NCBI GenBank assembly: GCA_929200515.1
Contig: CAKNAD010000177.1
Coordinates: 1 to 6,092 of the forward strand
Origin: Candidatus Gorgonimonas leptogorgiae
GTDB lineage: Bacteria > Pseudomonadota > Gammaproteobacteria > Pseudomonadales > Endozoicomonadaceae
DNA: 6,092 nt
Direction of reading: 5' to 3'
Shown here: positions 4,910 to 6,092 of the stretch, one piece after another
Position numbering within the stretch: position 1 is the first letter of the stretch
How the letters are laid out: each line of letters opens with the position of its first letter
Notes under the pieces: model-generated
Seen by the model: the letters and a program-made list of their open reading frames with translations, nothing else
What the model was told of the DNA's origin: nothing
Databases searched by the model: none
Translations under genes and position numbers: made by a program

Positions 4910-6064
4910 TTAAAAAGTTATAGCTTCGGCATTTTTTGTAGTTTTGCTAGCTAATTTTTGTAAATGACGTTGATTACGTTTAGTTTTGTCTTCAATAGAA
5001 CCAACTAGTTGCCCGCAGGCTGCATTTATTTCATCTCCCCGTGTTTTACGAATAGTAACATAAAAACCTTGTTCTACTAAGCTTCTTTGAAAACGATGAA
5101 TAGCATTATTGCTTGGTCGCTGGTAATCGGAACCAGGAAAATGATTAAAAGGAATTAAATTTATTTTACAAGGTATATTTTTCAACAATTTAGCTACTGA
5201 TTTTGCGTGCTCGGGTAAGTCGTTAATCCCGGCTAGTAAGGTATATTCAATCGTTACTACTCTTTTGCTATCGCTTAAGCTATCCATGTAATGCTTTACT
5301 GCTGCTATTAATTGTTTTAATGGATATTTACGATTTATTGGCACCAACTGATTACGTAATTCGTCGGTTCCGGCATGCAAGGATATAGCAAGAGAAGCAT
5401 TAGTATAATCTGCTAATTTAAGTAATGCAGGAACTACACCTGAAGTACTAAGTGTTACTTTTCTTTTAGATAAACCATAGGCTAAGTCATGCATCATCAG
5501 TTGCATAGAATCAACGACGTTATCGAAATTCATTAATGGTTCGCCCATGCCCATGAACACCACATTAGTCACTTTTTTTGGTTGCTTTAGTTGTGCTAGA
5601 TATTTATTTGCGATCCATAAGCTACCTATAATTTCAGAGCTTGATAGATTAGAATTAAACCCTTGTTTACCAGTAGAGCAAAAGCTGCAATCTAGGGCGC
5701 AGCCAGCTTGTGAGGATACACACAATGTACCACGATCATTTTCAGGAATATATACTGCCTCAACAAGACTACCACTCGCAACTTGGATTATCCATTTGCA
5801 AGTACCATCAGTTGATTCTTTAAAATAAGACACCTTAGGCGGTTGTACCATGGCAATGGTAGTTAGTTTATCTCTGAGGCTTTTACTTAGGTTAGTCATT
5901 TCAGAAAAACAATCGATACCTCGTTGATGAATCCATTGGAGTACTTGGGAGGCTCGAAATTGTTTTTCACCAATACTAGCAAAAAAATCTATCATTTTAG
6001 TTGGCGACAAGCCTAATAGATTAGTTTTTTCCTGATTTTTACAAGTGGCAATGATATTGTGCAT
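4910..6064 (-). CDS. rlmN: Dual-specificity RNA methyltransferase RlmN (radical SAM)
   Basis: A 384-residue protein, the same length as E. coli RlmN. It methylates C2 of A2503 in 23S rRNA and of A37 in some tRNAs, in the cytoplasm, using SAM and a [4Fe-4S] cluster. The radical-SAM motif is CALDCSFC, with Cys122, Cys126 and Cys129. The two extra cysteines of the ping-pong mechanism are present: Cys115 in TLCVSSQ (E. coli Cys118) and Cys350 in NAACGQLVG (E. coli Cys355). Glu102 in VEAVYIPE matches the conserved Glu105. MGMGEP (171-176), the STSG and SLHA segments, and NLIPFNHFPGSDY (302-314) complete the pattern. An N-terminal accessory domain (about 15-95) is present. No residue looks missing. 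The start has only a weak ribosome site, but it gives the expected length. Upstream genes lie outside the window. Confidence 0.97.
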   Translation of the reverse strand: MHNIIATCKNQEKTNLLGLSPTKMIDFFASIGEKQFRASQVLQWIHQRGIDCFSEMTNLSKSLRDKLTTIAMVQPPKVSYFKESTDGTCKWIIQVASGSLVEAVYIPENDRGTLCVSSQAGCALDCSFCSTGKQGFNSNLSSSEIIGSLWIANKYLAQLKQPKKVTNVVFMGMGEPLMNFDNVVDSMQLMMHDLAYGLSKRKVTLSTSGVVPALLKLADYTNASLAISLHAGTDELRNQLVPINRKYPLKQLIAAVKHYMDSLSDSKRVVTIEYTLLAGINDLPEHAKSVAKLLKNIPCKINLIPFNHFPGSDYQRPSNNAIHRFQRSLVEQGFYVTIRKTRGDEINAACGQLVGSIEDKTKRNQRHLQKLASKTTKNAEAITF

Positions 6065-6081
6065 ATCGTATCTGTACTTAA

Positions 6082-6087
6082 ATTATA
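6082..6087 (-). promoter_or_regulatory. Possible -10 box upstream of rlmN
   Basis: On the minus strand this reads TATAAT, 17 nt before the rlmN ATG. The window ends before any -35 hexamer could be seen, and a TATAAT match by chance is likely in such AT-rich DNA, so this is tentative. If real, the leader of rlmN would be only about 10 nt. Confidence 0.25.
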
Positions 6088-6092
6088 AACTA

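Noticed and set aside
3554..5828. Plus-strand frames at 3554-3751, 4390-4584 and 5547-5828
   Set aside because: They are antisense to nfeD, qmcA and rlmN, whose minus-strand products are unmistakable. No family features were seen.

Overview
The window is a low-GC stretch (roughly one third G+C by eye) in which every supported gene lies on the minus strand, so it reads from right to left. The housekeeping genes (a 384-residue RlmN and a QmcA/NfeD pair in the arrangement known from E. coli ybbK-ybbJ) point to a gammaproteobacterium. Low GC plus a tandem family of YopJ-like effector candidates suggests a host-associated or intracellular lineage. The genus cannot be named from this sequence.

Right half (6064 down to 2900): four closely packed genes. 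rlmN (23S rRNA/tRNA m2A methyltransferase) comes first, then after 32 bp qmcA (SPFH/stomatin-like membrane protein), after 5 bp an nfeD-type partner, and finally, overlapping nfeD by 7 bp, a free-standing thiamine-phosphate-synthase/TenI-like barrel. qmcA and nfeD are a classic membrane-microdomain pair. The barrel protein looks translationally coupled to nfeD, but it lacks the residues that TMP synthase uses to bind Mg2+ and pyrophosphate, so it is probably not a working ThiE.

Left half (2773 down to 1): a tandem array of paralogous genes, two complete (418 and about 440 codons) and a third entering at the left edge (first 10 codons visible). Their central domain carries His-x18-Asp and Asp-x-Gln-x2-Ser-x2-Cys arrangements with the spacing of the YopJ/HopZ/PopP2 (peptidase family C55, clan CE) serine/threonine acetyltransferase effectors. 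The two complete copies are about 84% identical over 140 core residues but diverge at the N terminus and in the C-terminal third. One has an in-frame SAITT repeat expansion in its N-terminal region.

Each paralog is preceded by the same intergenic element, which looks like a promoter (17-bp spacer, TAAAAT -10 box), so the copies appear to be separate, co-regulated transcription units. Their conserved ribosome-binding region argues that the middle copy starts at 1440, not at the more upstream ATG at 1467.

The most interesting content is this tandem YopJ-like family: divergent members with Arg in place of the usual Gly after the catalytic Cys, and a C-terminal region of about 160 residues that I do not recognise.
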